From an uncultured Bacteroidia bacterium (GTDB lineage Bacteria > Bacteroidota > Bacteroidia > Bacteroidales > UBA932): a stretch of DNA of 64,000 nucleotides. The stretch covers positions 1-64,000 of the forward strand of contig CACZDC010000002.1 of NCBI GenBank assembly GCA_902779785.1. Reading direction: 5' to 3'. Both the position numbers and the translations under genes were made by a program. This document shows positions 37,174 to 46,473 of this stretch, one piece after another. The notes below the pieces were generated by a model. That model saw nothing but the letters and a program-made list of their open reading frames with translations. It did not search any database and was not told the DNA's origin. Positions within the stretch are counted from its first letter, which is position 1; every line of letters begins with the position of its first letter.

Positions 37174-39150
37174 ATGAAGAATTATCCTTTTGCGCTCATC
37201 GCTTTTGTTCTTGTCTTCCTTTCCTGTTCGGATGGATTAGAATGTGATGTCTGTGTCTATGGAGGAACGGCTTCAGGAGTAATCGCTGCAAATGCCGCCG
37301 CCAGGATGGGTATGGATGTTATCGTGATAGAACCATTGTCACGGATTGGCGGTATGACTAGCGGAGGGCTTGGACGCACAGATATCGGCAACAAGCAGGT
37401 CGTCAGGGGGTTGGCCCTGGACTTCTACAGGAAGCTCGGCAAACATTACGGGAACCTGGAGAATTGGCTCTTTGAACCCTCTGCGGCCCTTGAAGTAATG
37501 GAGGGTTATCTGGATGATCCTCATATCCGGGTCTATACCCGCTATCATCTCTGCGGGATAGATAAAAAAGGAACAGATATCAGCAGCATACTGATTGCCG
37601 GCGGGGAAGATACTCTCAGAATCCGTGCCCGCGAGTTTATCGACGCGGGATATGAAGGAGACCTCCTGGCTGAGGCCGGAGTGAGCTTCCGTATTGGCCG
37701 CGAGGATAATTCCGAGTATGGAGAGCGTTACAATGGAGTCCAGCTGCTGCATCAGCATCAATTTCCGGACGGTGTGGATCCATACGTTGAGCCCGGCAAG
37801 CCAGAGAGTGGGCTTTTATGGGGTATAAGCGATCAACGGCTTCTTCCTGACGGGACCGGAGATAGTCTAGTACAGGCGTATAATTTCCGTATTTGCCTGA
37901 CTGACAGCTTGGAAAACCTCATTCCTCTGTCTAAACCCGAGAATTATGATCCATCCCGTTATGAACTGCTCGCAAGGCTTTATGAGGCTCAGCCGGATAT
38001 GCGTGATATCAACCAGTATTTTATCTGGAGTCTGATGCCGGGACGCAAAACTGACATCAATAACCGTGGTGCTTTTTCCACAGATATGATCGGGATGAAT
38101 TACAGTTATCCCACAGCATCCTGGGACGAGAGGGAGAAGATAATACGTGCCCATAGGGACTATACACTTGGACTTCTATGGTTTACGGCAACGGATCCGA
38201 GGGTCCCTGCCGTAATTCGTGATTTTGTCGGAAAGTGGGGACTTCCGAAAGACGAGTATGTGGATTCTGATCATTTTACGCCCCAGCTTTATGTCCGGGA
38301 AAGCCGGAGGATGATTGGCGAGTATATCGCTACTCAGGCAGATTGTGAGAACCGGACTTGTGTCCAGGACGGAATTGCCCTTGCTGCGTACAAGATGGAT
38401 TCACATAACTGCCAGCGCATAGTGGTCTCTAAAGATGGGCGTGATATGGTAAAGAATGAGGGGGACGTCCAAGTCCCCGGTGGCGTCCCTTATCCTATTT
38501 CATACCGTTCAATCACTCCGAAGAGGGAGGAATGTACAAATCTTCTGGTGCCGGTCTGCTGCTCTGCTTCGCATATTGCGTATGGCTCAATACGAATGGA
38601 GCCGGTCTTTATGTGCCTTGGACAGGTAGCCGGGATGGCGGCTTCCCTTGCAGTACAAAAACATTTGGGCAGAATTCAGGACGTAGATTACAAGGAAATC
38701 AATAAGATAATGTCCGTCAATCCCTATCTGGACGGAAGGGTGCCAGATGTATTGATTGACGACCCGGAGGCAGAGGTCATTAAAGGTAATTGGGAGCGAA
38801 AAACACGGGGCAAGGGTTATGGGCCGTCTTTTTTGATCGGTTCTCCGGACGATGGGGCCGTCCGCTACAGTGCAACAGCTCCAGTGACAGCCGATTATGC
38901 TGCTTATGCTTATTTCCATAAGGATTCGGCGCTTAATCCTATTACCTGTTTCTCTTTTCAGGATGGGCGGAAACTCGAGGTCCGTCAGGATGAGCTTTCC
39001 GTTTACGGGCCTGCTTCCGGCGGCTGGCATTACCTTCGTAATCTTTCCCTCTCCAAAGGGGAACTCTTTTCCGTAGAAATCGGTGGTGACGGACGTCCTG
39101 GCGCTCCGGTATGTGCGGATGCCGTTTTGCTCCTCCCTCTGAATCAGTGA
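37174..39150 (+). CDS. FAD-dependent oxidoreductase lipoprotein
   Basis: This 658-residue protein has a lipobox (FLSC) at about residue 18 and an FAD dinucleotide-binding site right after it (CVYGGTASGVIAANAA, then IGGMTSGGLG). The middle contains YVRESRRMIGEY, a segment common in this secreted family of Bacteroidota, and the C-terminal 130 residues look like a beta-rich extension. The substrate is unknown; related genes often lie in polysaccharide-use loci, but here no such genes adjoin. A palindrome precedes the start. Confidence 0.8.
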   Translation: MKNYPFALIAFVLVFLSCSDGLECDVCVYGGTASGVIAANAAARMGMDVIVIEPLSRIGGMTSGGLGRTDIGNKQVVRGLALDFYRKLGKHYGNLENWLFEPSAALEVMEGYLDDPHIRVYTRYHLCGIDKKGTDISSILIAGGEDTLRIRAREFIDAGYEGDLLAEAGVSFRIGREDNSEYGERYNGVQLLHQHQFPDGVDPYVEPGKPESGLLWGISDQRLLPDGTGDSLVQAYNFRICLTDSLENLIPLSKPENYDPSRYELLARLYEAQPDMRDINQYFIWSLMPGRKTDINNRGAFSTDMIGMNYSYPTASWDEREKIIRAHRDYTLGLLWFTATDPRVPAVIRDFVGKWGLPKDEYVDSDHFTPQLYVRESRRMIGEYIATQADCENRTCVQDGIALAAYKMDSHNCQRIVVSKDGRDMVKNEGDVQVPGGVPYPISYRSITPKREECTNLLVPVCCSASHIAYGSIRMEPVFMCLGQVAGMAASLAVQKHLGRIQDVDYKEINKIMSVNPYLDGRVPDVLIDDPEAEVIKGNWERKTRGKGYGPSFLIGSPDDGAVRYSATAPVTADYAAYAYFHKDSALNPITCFSFQDGRKLEVRQDELSVYGPASGGWHYLRNLSLSKGELFSVEIGGDGRPGAPVCADAVLLLPLNQ

Positions 39151-39243
39151 TGTAAGATATGTTAAGCCTTTGTTTTTTTGACATCGCCGTCATTTCGCAT
39201 CGTAAACCAGAATTTTCCTTATATTTACGGAAATTTTGGAACG

Positions 39244-39825
39244 ATGCAATTAACGGAGTGGATAGAGCTTTTCGCAATGGTCACGGGGGTGCTGTATGTA
39301 CTCCTGGAAATCCTGCAGAAAAATGCGATGTGGGTGGTTGGGATTGCGACGGGGGCGGCCTGTGCCTATAGTTTTTCCATTCAGCACAGCTGGGGGATGG
39401 TGGGGCTGAATCTGTATTACGTAGTTATGTCCGTAGTCGGTCTGATACGCTGGACAAAGGATTCGGCGGCAGTGGAGGAGGGGCAGATACATCTGCGTCC
39501 GCTCAGCCGAAAAACGGCCCTCTGGAGCGTGCTGCTCTATCTTGTGGGCTCCCTTGTCTTGATCTGGCTTTTCCGCCGTTTCGGGGACGAGGCGCCGGAA
39601 CTGGATGCCTTGGCGACAATGCTCAGCGTCATCGCGACCTGGTGGCTCGCCGAGTCCCACCTCCAGCAGTGGCTGCTCTGGATAGTCGCCGATGTGCTGA
39701 CAACGGCCCTTTGCCTGGTAACGGGCCAGTATTGGCTTTCCGTGCTTTATCTCGCGTACGTCTTTTCAGCGGTGTACGGTTATTATCATTGGAAAAAGAA
39801 CGGAATTGTTGTAAATTTGCGCTAG
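39244..39825 (+). CDS. pnuC: PnuC-like nicotinamide mononucleotide/riboside transporter
   Basis: This 193-residue membrane protein has about seven helices. Family landmarks are a first helix GVLYVLLEILQKN with AMWVVGI, WGMVGLNLYYVVMS, the WxxxE-like WWLAESH region, and YxxYxxWK at the C-terminus. It takes up NAD precursors, complementing pncB at 14556. I chose the ATG at 39244, where the conserved part begins. A promoter for the next gene lies inside its 3' end. Confidence 0.85.
   Translation: MQLTEWIELFAMVTGVLYVLLEILQKNAMWVVGIATGAACAYSFSIQHSWGMVGLNLYYVVMSVVGLIRWTKDSAAVEEGQIHLRPLSRKTALWSVLLYLVGSLVLIWLFRRFGDEAPELDALATMLSVIATWWLAESHLQQWLLWIVADVLTTALCLVTGQYWLSVLYLAYVFSAVYGYYHWKKNGIVVNLR
39788..39819 (+). 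promoter_or_regulatory. Promoter inside pnuC for the lipoprotein gene
   Basis: ATTG at 39788-39791, 20-nt spacer, TAAATTTG at 39812-39819. Same boxes and spacing as at 6318. It precedes the ATG at 39843 by 23 nt. Confidence 0.55.
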
Positions 39826-39842
39826 AATAATACTGCTGACCA

Positions 39843-41537
39843 ATGAAAAAACTGCTTGCCATACTTGCCTCACTGGCCCTTCTGTCTGTCGTTTCCTGCA
39901 ATGAAAAAGATAATGCCGACGGTTCCGGGAGTGACGAGATTACAGAAATCAACGTCGCTACTTCCTGTGCGCTTGTCGTCGGCTCGGGGGAGACTGTTAT
40001 TCCTGTCTATCTGACTCCGTCCAACTTGGGCGTGAAGGAATATGTCAGCGTGTCCGGAGGCGACGAGTCGGTCATTACCTGGAGGCTGGTGGAAGATGGA
40101 ATCGCCGTGACTCCAGTGGGTTCAGGCAAGTCTTCGCTCAAGGTTTCGGCGGTCAAGGGGCCGGCCTCTTCTGTTTCGATTGAATTCCACGTGATTAATG
40201 GAATCAAGAGTATGTACCTGGCATATAACAAGACCAAGGGGGCCGATCCTATGCTGCTAGGCAGCCAGGGACGCCTTTCAGAGGGCAAGAAATATTTCCT
40301 GGATCTTCAGGTGACGGACAACGAAGGCAAGACTATCTACACCCCGGCACAGTGGGAGGTAGAGGGAGACTGCTTCCAAATCCATACGGAGGACATCTCC
40401 GCTGTACTGGAAGTTACTTCGTCCAAGGGGAACCCTTCAGCCAAAATCATCGCCAGACCCCTTGCAGATCCGTCAAAGTCCACTTATATCAGTGCAACTG
40501 CCTTTGCCGCGCCGCAGTCCATCTCCGTAAGTTCGGAGGATCTCTATTTCAAGAAGGGCGGGAAAGCTGTGGTCGGAGTAAGCGTCCTCCCGGCAAATGC
40601 GCTTCAGGTCCTTGAGCATACGTCCGAAATAATGCTCTTCCAGGAATTGTCCGTCGTCGGCGATTTCAAGAAGTATTACGAAATCAGCTGCAGCGGTACA
40701 GCGAAGGACGTTGATGTCAAGTTCTCTTCCGTGGTCAGTCCCTCCGTATCAAAGACCATAAAGGCCAGTGTCAGTGATTATGATGCCGACGACGTCAAGC
40801 CGGGGGACTATGTTTTCGCGGGCAGTGACGGTAAACTTCGCAGCGCCGACTGCGGCCTGCGTTTTGCCGATGGCAGCTATGAAGGAGGACAGGCGGTCAA
40901 TCCGAACGATGTGAAGCAGTCCGGGGAGTCTCTTGTCGGCATCATTATCCGCTGTGAAAAGAATACGGCGGCCAATATTTTCGGCAGCGACCTGTTGAAG
41001 TACGACGGAACGAAAGGGCTCGAAAAAGACTCGAATTACTTCCCGGGACTGAAGAACCATTCCGGCTATCACGGCCTGATTGTCGGAAAGGCGATTGCCG
41101 AAGGGGCTACCTGGGACCAGTCTCAAATCTGGCGTTGCTCCGGTCTGACAGAGGATAATTTCGGGGTGTATTCCACTTATAAGTTATGTTCTGCTACGAA
41201 ACCTTCGACAAGCTTTGTCATTGCAGATGAGTTTTATCGGAAAATGAATTCCAGCCCCTTGAAGTGGTTCCTTCCCGGCAAATCCGAAAAGCTGTTTCCC
41301 CTCAATCAGGCGCTATATATCCGCAAATCATTCCTTGCTGCCGATATGGACCTCAAACGCAATGCGTTGAACGAAGTCAGCAGTGAGCCAACATTCATCT
41401 GGTCTATAGTGGACAGTAATGCGACCTTGGCTTATGCTTTTAAGATGACCTGGGGCTCAGACTACTATAGTTTTTCCAGATACAGCACTTTGTCCAAGGA
41501 CTGGGGTGGGAGCATAGTCCCTCTGCTGCTGTTCTGA
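39843..41537 (+). CDS. Lipoprotein with Ig-like and C-terminal unknown domains
   Basis: This 564-residue lipoprotein has lipobox SVVSC near residue 19. The first 300 residues look like two or three bacterial Ig-like beta sandwiches, judged by strand and glycine spacing. The C-terminal 230 residues contain Trp-rich segments such as WFLPGKSEKLFPLN and FIWSIVDSN that loosely resemble the Fib_succ_major/DUF1566-like domain of other Bacteroidota surface proteins. No enzymatic motif. It stands alone with its own promoter. I do not recognise a specific function. Confidence 0.65.
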   Translation: MKKLLAILASLALLSVVSCNEKDNADGSGSDEITEINVATSCALVVGSGETVIPVYLTPSNLGVKEYVSVSGGDESVITWRLVEDGIAVTPVGSGKSSLKVSAVKGPASSVSIEFHVINGIKSMYLAYNKTKGADPMLLGSQGRLSEGKKYFLDLQVTDNEGKTIYTPAQWEVEGDCFQIHTEDISAVLEVTSSKGNPSAKIIARPLADPSKSTYISATAFAAPQSISVSSEDLYFKKGGKAVVGVSVLPANALQVLEHTSEIMLFQELSVVGDFKKYYEISCSGTAKDVDVKFSSVVSPSVSKTIKASVSDYDADDVKPGDYVFAGSDGKLRSADCGLRFADGSYEGGQAVNPNDVKQSGESLVGIIIRCEKNTAANIFGSDLLKYDGTKGLEKDSNYFPGLKNHSGYHGLIVGKAIAEGATWDQSQIWRCSGLTEDNFGVYSTYKLCSATKPSTSFVIADEFYRKMNSSPLKWFLPGKSEKLFPLNQALYIRKSFLAADMDLKRNALNEVSSEPTFIWSIVDSNATLAYAFKMTWGSDYYSFSRYSTLSKDWGGSIVPLLLF

Positions 41538-41602
41538 TGCCTTCGGCGTGACGGTGAGTGCGGAAAATCCGGTCGTCTGCTTGTTTTTTCGGGATTTTTC
41601 CT

Positions 41603-41610
41603 TACTTTTG
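41603..41610 (+). promoter_or_regulatory. -7 box of corA
   Basis: TACTTTTG fits TAnnTTTG and ends 7 nt before the ATG at 41618. The upstream box is weak (CTTG, 19 nt away). Confidence 0.5.
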
Positions 41611-41617
41611 CGAGGTT

Positions 41618-42583
41618 ATGCTGAATATTTTCTACAGAGAGAACGGGAAGATCTTCTGCCTTGAGGGGGAGAAGTCTTTGAAAGAACTTCGTCTCGAGGA
41701 CGTGGTTTGGATTGACCTTATCCAGCCGTCCGGGGCGGAGAAGCACTCTGTGGAAGATTTTCTCGGCACCGAGATTCAGAGCCGGGCGCAGGCGGAGGAA
41801 ATCGAGAGCTCATCCCGTTATTATGAGGCTGACGACGCGATTTTCGCAAATACCAACTTCCTGACTCCGGGGCCGGAAGAGTATATGATGCAGCCGGTTT
41901 CTTTCACGATTGTAGAAGAGACGCTTACGACTCTCCGCGAAGTCCCTCTCCGTTCTTTCACCGAGCTTCAGCGCCGGCTTCAGGTCAATCCGAAACAGTA
42001 TCCGAGCGGCTTCAGCGTATTCGCTTCCATACTGGACCAGCGTGTCGACCTGGACGCTGATATGATTGAGCTCCTTTCCAAGGAGATTTCCCAATACTCG
42101 AAGAGGATCAGCGACCAGGAGGACATTGACGAAGAACTCCTCATCGATATTTCCCGTCTGCAGGAGAACACTATGATAGTTCGGGAGAATGTCGTCGATA
42201 AGCAGCGTCTCATCTCGAACCTGATGCGCTCTTCGCAGGTGCCGAAGTCTTTGGAAGGTCGCCTGAACGTACTCTTGCAGGATATTTCCTCTCTGATAAA
42301 CCACACTAATTTCTGCTTCGAACGTCTTGAATATCTGCAGGATACGGTACTGGGTCTGGTGAACTTGGAGCAGAACAAAATTATGAAGGTTTTCACGGTC
42401 GTGTCGGTGTTCCTTATGCCGCCTACCCTCATCGCCGGTTTCTACGGGATGAACGTGCGGCTGCCGATGATTGCGGCTGACGAGCCCAACGCTTCCTTCT
42501 GGAACTGGATTATCATCATCGGCATAATGGGCCTGAGCTGCCTTGTCATCTGGTACTTTTTCAGGCGCAAGAAGCTACTTTAG
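41618..42583 (+). CDS. corA: CorA-like magnesium/cobalt transporter
   Basis: This 321-residue protein has a large cytoplasmic alpha/beta domain followed by two C-terminal transmembrane helices. The selectivity motif YGMN is intact between them, and the C-terminal end is basic (FFRRKKLL). It forms a pentameric Mg2+ channel in the inner membrane. I chose the ATG at 41618; the frame upstream holds promoter sequence. Confidence 0.88.
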   Translation: MLNIFYRENGKIFCLEGEKSLKELRLEDVVWIDLIQPSGAEKHSVEDFLGTEIQSRAQAEEIESSSRYYEADDAIFANTNFLTPGPEEYMMQPVSFTIVEETLTTLREVPLRSFTELQRRLQVNPKQYPSGFSVFASILDQRVDLDADMIELLSKEISQYSKRISDQEDIDEELLIDISRLQENTMIVRENVVDKQRLISNLMRSSQVPKSLEGRLNVLLQDISSLINHTNFCFERLEYLQDTVLGLVNLEQNKIMKVFTVVSVFLMPPTLIAGFYGMNVRLPMIAADEPNASFWNWIIIIGIMGLSCLVIWYFFRRKKLL

Positions 42584-42584
42584 T

Positions 42585-42615
42585 TTTGTAAATCAATAAT
42601 AATTGATTATCTTTG
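42585..42615 (+). promoter_or_regulatory. Consensus promoter of rpsA
   Basis: TTTG at 42585-42588, 19-nt spacer, TATCTTTG at 42608-42615. Full consensus match, immediately after the corA stop. Confidence 0.75.
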
Positions 42616-42644
42616 CACGCCTTTTTCGGGAGGCGTGTTTTTTT
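42616..42644 (+). terminator. Terminator-like hairpin at the start of the rpsA leader
   Basis: A 7-bp stem (CACGCCT / AGGCGTG) with an 8-nt loop, followed by seven T's. It directly abuts the -7 box of the rpsA promoter, so it would be the first thing in the rpsA transcript. It may end readthrough from corA or act as a leader structure in the 60-nt stretch before the rpsA ATG. Confidence 0.6.
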
Positions 42645-42703
42645 CGCCCTTCCGAAGGCACAAGAAATAATGTTTAACTACTAGTTTACAATCAATTAAA
42701 ACT

Positions 42704-44536
42704 ATGTCAGAAGAAATCAAAGAAGTGATGGAAGAGCCCATCGAAGAAGCTCCCATCCAGAAAGAAACCAGGAAGGCTCCGCTGAACGCCTCCATCGCCC
42801 CGGATCAGTTCGACTGGGACGCATTCGAGAACGACAGCCCCGCCGGTGAGGACCGTTCCGAGGTCGAGGCCGCTTACGCCAAGACCCTCCAGAAGGTCAC
42901 CGAGAACGAAGTTGTCGAAGGTGTCGTCACCTCGATCAACAAGAGGGAAGTCGTCGTCAACATCGGCGCCAAGAGCGAAGGTGTCATTCCCGCCCCCGAA
43001 TTCCGTTACAATCCCGACCTCAAAGTCGGTGACACGGTCGAGGTCCTCGTGGAGAATGCTGAAGACCGCAAGGGTCAGCTTATCATCTCCCACAAGAAAG
43101 CCCGTCAGCTCAAGTCCTGGGATATGGTCAACGCCGCATACGAAGCCGGCGAGATCGTCAAAGGTTATGTCAAGACCCGCACGAAGGGCGGTATGATCGT
43201 CGACGTGTTCGGCATCGAGGCCTTCCTTCCGGGCAGCCAGATCGACATCAAGCCCATCCGTGACTACGATGTGTTCGTGGACACCACTATGGAGTTCAAG
43301 ATCGTCAAGATCAATCAGGAGTTCCGCAATGTCGTCGTTTCCCACAAGGCCCTTCTCGAGGCCGAGCAGGAAGCCCGCCGCGCTGAACTCATCTCCCATC
43401 TGGAGAAAGGCCAGGTCCTCGAAGGCGTGGTCAAGAACATCACCAACTACGGTGTGTTCGTCGACCTCGGCGGAGTGGACGGTCTCATCCACATCACCGA
43501 CCTCAGTTGGGGCCGCATCTCCCATCCCGAGGAGGTCGTCGCCCTCGACCAGAAGATCAATGTCGTCGTCCTCGACTTCAACGAGAGCCAGAAGCGCATC
43601 GCCCTCGGTCTCAAGCAGCTCACCGCCCATCCTTGGGAGAGCCTGACCGCTGACCTCAAGGTCGGTGACACCGTCAAGGGTAAGGTCGTCGCCATCGCCG
43701 ACTACGGTGCATTCATCGAGGTCGCTCCCGGTGTCGAAGGTCTGGTACACGTCAGCGAAATGAGCTGGAGCCCCCGTCTCCACAGCGCCCAGGAATTCCT
43801 TAAGATGGGTGACGAGGTCGAGGCTCTTATCCTCACTCTCGACCGCGAAGGCCGCAAGATGTCCCTCGGCCTGAAGCAGCTAACCGCCAATCCTTGGGAG
43901 AGCATCCGCGAGAAGTATCCCGTCGGAAGCCAGCACAAGGCTACCGTCCGCAATATCACCAATTTCGGTGTCTTTGCCGAACTTGAGGACGGCGTCGAGG
44001 GCCTGATCCACATCAGCGACCTCAGCTGGAACAAGATCAAGCATCCTTCAGAGATGGTCCAGAGCGGCGATGTCATCGATGTCGTCATCCTTGACTTCGA
44101 CGAGACCAGCCACAAGCTCTCTCTCGGTCACAAGCAGCTCACCACCAATCCTTGGGACGAGCTCGAGGCCAAATATCCTGTCGGCAGCGTTGTCGAGGCT
44201 ACTGTCTCCGCAGTCAACGACAAGAACACCACTGTCACCTTCGAGGACGGTACCGAGGCTACGGCCTTCAACCGCGAGATGGTGAAGGAAGACGGCAAGG
44301 CCGCCATCGTCGGCGAGACCCTGCCCGTCAAGATTGTCGAACTCCGTCGCAGCACCCGCAGCGTGAGAGTCTCTCATCTGCGTACCTATCAGGAAGCAAA
44401 GGCCGCCCGTGAGAACGCCGAGGCCGAGAGCGCAAAGAAGGCCATCAAGAAGGTCCAGACCAGCGTCGAGAAGACCACTCTTGGTGACATCTCCGCCCTC
44501 GCAGCCCTGAAGGACAAGCTTGAGAAAGGTGAGTAA
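42704..44536 (+). CDS. rpsA: Ribosomal protein bS1
   Basis: This 610-residue protein has six S1 RNA-binding repeats: the first two are diverged (GVVTSINKREVVVNIG; GYVKTRTKGGMIVDV), the middle three are canonical (for example NYGVFVDLGGVDGLIHITDLSW), and the sixth is weak. It helps mRNA bind the 30S subunit, which matters in a phylum with few Shine-Dalgarno sites. It has a consensus promoter and an AT-rich leader. Its 3' end overlaps the rnz start. Confidence 0.93.
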   Translation: MSEEIKEVMEEPIEEAPIQKETRKAPLNASIAPDQFDWDAFENDSPAGEDRSEVEAAYAKTLQKVTENEVVEGVVTSINKREVVVNIGAKSEGVIPAPEFRYNPDLKVGDTVEVLVENAEDRKGQLIISHKKARQLKSWDMVNAAYEAGEIVKGYVKTRTKGGMIVDVFGIEAFLPGSQIDIKPIRDYDVFVDTTMEFKIVKINQEFRNVVVSHKALLEAEQEARRAELISHLEKGQVLEGVVKNITNYGVFVDLGGVDGLIHITDLSWGRISHPEEVVALDQKINVVVLDFNESQKRIALGLKQLTAHPWESLTADLKVGDTVKGKVVAIADYGAFIEVAPGVEGLVHVSEMSWSPRLHSAQEFLKMGDEVEALILTLDREGRKMSLGLKQLTANPWESIREKYPVGSQHKATVRNITNFGVFAELEDGVEGLIHISDLSWNKIKHPSEMVQSGDVIDVVILDFDETSHKLSLGHKQLTTNPWDELEAKYPVGSVVEATVSAVNDKNTTVTFEDGTEATAFNREMVKEDGKAAIVGETLPVKIVELRRSTRSVRVSHLRTYQEAKAARENAEAESAKKAIKKVQTSVEKTTLGDISALAALKDKLEKGE

Positions 44537-45455
44537 TCCTCAGCAGGAAATCAAGCTGACCGTACTCGGCACGGCTTCGGCTATGCCGGTTAGACAGAGG
44601 AACCAGAGCGCCCAGGCACTTCAAGTGCACGGGCGCTTGTTCCTTTTTGACTGTGGCGAGGGAGTGCAGCAGCAATTTGTCCGCTACTCTCTTCCGCTTC
44701 AGAGGCTGGAGTCGATATTTATCTCCCATATTCACGGGGACCACCTCTTCGGTATCTTCGGCCTGCTCTCCACTATCGGAATGCTCGGCCGTACGGCTCC
44801 GCTCAATATCTTTGCCCCGGCCTCTTTCGCTCCGCTGCTGAAGTTTTTCCTCAGCTATTATGGCGAAGGACTCTGCTTCGAGATACGTTTCACTCCTCTG
44901 AAAATGAAGTCTCCGGAAGTAATCCTCGATGCCAAGTCTTTCGATATCAGTGCCTTCCCCCTGAATCACGGGATCGAGACCTTCGGCTTCCGCCTTCAGG
45001 AGAAGGATCCTATGTTCAATGTCCGGAAAGAGGCGGTGTCCGAATATGGACTCAGCCTTACCGAGATAGGCAGTCTGAAGAGGGGAGAGGACGTCCTTCG
45101 GGAGGACGGGAGTGTCCTGAAGGCCTCTGAACTGGCCTATAAACCCTTCGAGCCCAGAAGTTATGCCTATGTGTCCGACACTGCTCCTTTTCCTCAGGAG
45201 GCGGAGTGGTTGCGCGGAACGAGCCTTCTCTATCACGAGTGCACATACCTTTACGACCTTTCAGACCAGGCTGAGAAGAGGCATCATTCAACCACTCTCC
45301 AGGCCGCTGCCATTGCAAAGGAAGCCGCTGTGGGGAAGCTTGTGATAGGCCATTATTCTTCACGCAATACCGACGCTTCCCTATATGAGCAAGAGTGCCG
45401 CAGCATTTTCCCGGAAACTTACGCGGCATCGGACGGGGACGTGTTCGAAATCTGA
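44520..45455 (+). CDS. rnz: Ribonuclease Z
   Basis: This roughly 311-residue tRNA 3'-processing enzyme has the metallo-beta-lactamase fold: LTVLGTASAMP at the N-terminus, FDCGEGVQQQ, the zinc motif SHIHGDHLFG, and later YVSDTAPF and HHSTTLQAAAIA with IGHYSSR. The start overlaps the end of rpsA and is not an ATG: TTG at 44520 (preceded by AAGGA at 44511-44515) or GTG at 44529 are both possible. Confidence 0.88.
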   Translation: MRKVSNPQQEIKLTVLGTASAMPVRQRNQSAQALQVHGRLFLFDCGEGVQQQFVRYSLPLQRLESIFISHIHGDHLFGIFGLLSTIGMLGRTAPLNIFAPASFAPLLKFFLSYYGEGLCFEIRFTPLKMKSPEVILDAKSFDISAFPLNHGIETFGFRLQEKDPMFNVRKEAVSEYGLSLTEIGSLKRGEDVLREDGSVLKASELAYKPFEPRSYAYVSDTAPFPQEAEWLRGTSLLYHECTYLYDLSDQAEKRHHSTTLQAAAIAKEAAVGKLVIGHYSSRNTDASLYEQECRSIFPETYAASDGDVFEI

Positions 45456-45466
45456 AAAAAAATCTC

Positions 45467-45474
45467 TATATTTG
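45467..45474 (+). promoter_or_regulatory. -7 box of glucosaminidase gene
   Basis: TATATTTG ends 6 nt before the ATG at 45481. The upstream box is unclear. Confidence 0.45.
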
Positions 45475-45480
45475 AGGGCT

Positions 45481-46473
45481 ATGAAGAAGGCCCTTGTTAT
45501 ACTCGCTATGGTCCTTGCAGTGTCCTGGACCGTCTCTGCGCAAAGTCCGCAGGAAAAATATATCGCCAAATATTCAGCCATCGCGGTCAATGAGATGTAC
45601 CGCAGCGGCGTCCCTGCGTCCATAACCCTTGCCCAGGGCATAATCGAGTCGGGCAGCGGGCTGTCCAAGCTTGCCCTTGACGGCAACAATCATTTCGGCA
45701 TAAAATGCCATAATACCTGGTCCGGCAAGAAAGTCTATGCCGACGACGACAAGAAGAACGAGTGCTTCCGTGCCTATGCGAGCGCGGAAGACAGTTTCCG
45801 TGACCATTCGGACTTCCTCCGTTACAAGGACCGCTATAAGTTTCTTTTCGATTACGAGACTACCGACTATAAAAGCTGGGCTTATGGCCTCAAGCAGGCC
45901 GGTTATGCCACTTCCCCGACATACGCCTATAAACTTATCAAAGTCATTGAAGATTACGATCTCAGCCGTTTCGACACTATGACGGTAGAAAAGGCTGAGT
46001 CCTTCAATTCCGAGGCGGAGGCTCCTTCGGTAGTCGCCGAGGCTGTGATTCCCGAGTCGCCCCTGAGCATTGAAAAAGCTGTTCCGGCGGATGCTTCAGT
46101 TGCCGAGCAATATCGTTTCCCGCTCAGCCGGCAGTTGTATTCCAAGAATGGCGTTCCGTTCATCATAGCCCTGGAAGGGGAGACATACAGAAGCATTGCC
46201 AAGAGTCATCATCTTTTCCTTAAGGAACTTCTCCGCTATAACGACCTTATTGCAGACGGAATGCTTCTTCCGGGAACCATTGTCTATCTCCAGCCGAAGA
46301 AAAAAGAGGCTCCCAAGGGCCTGGACAAGTATATCGTGTCTTCCGACGAGGAAACTCTCCACGCCATCTGCCAGCGTTTCGCCGTCAAAGAGAAATCGAT
46401 CCGCAAGATCAATGATCTCGACGATGATTACATCGTGATGGAAGGGGATGAAATCAAACTCCGCAAGAAATGA
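45481..46473 (+). CDS. Secreted peptidoglycan glucosaminidase with LysM repeats
   Basis: This 330-residue protein has a signal peptide (cut after VSA, before QS). Residues about 22-155 form a glucosaminidase domain: SITLAQGIIESGSGLSKLA with the candidate catalytic Glu, then NNHFGIKCHN. Two LysM domains follow (near 215-260 and 280-330), which bind peptidoglycan. It likely cleaves cell-wall glycan strands. It overlaps mltG by 4 nt (ATGA), pairing two glycan-cleaving enzymes in one operon with relA. Confidence 0.88.
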   Translation: MKKALVILAMVLAVSWTVSAQSPQEKYIAKYSAIAVNEMYRSGVPASITLAQGIIESGSGLSKLALDGNNHFGIKCHNTWSGKKVYADDDKKNECFRAYASAEDSFRDHSDFLRYKDRYKFLFDYETTDYKSWAYGLKQAGYATSPTYAYKLIKVIEDYDLSRFDTMTVEKAESFNSEAEAPSVVAEAVIPESPLSIEKAVPADASVAEQYRFPLSRQLYSKNGVPFIIALEGETYRSIAKSHHLFLKELLRYNDLIADGMLLPGTIVYLQPKKKEAPKGLDKYIVSSDEETLHAICQRFAVKEKSIRKINDLDDDYIVMEGDEIKLRKK

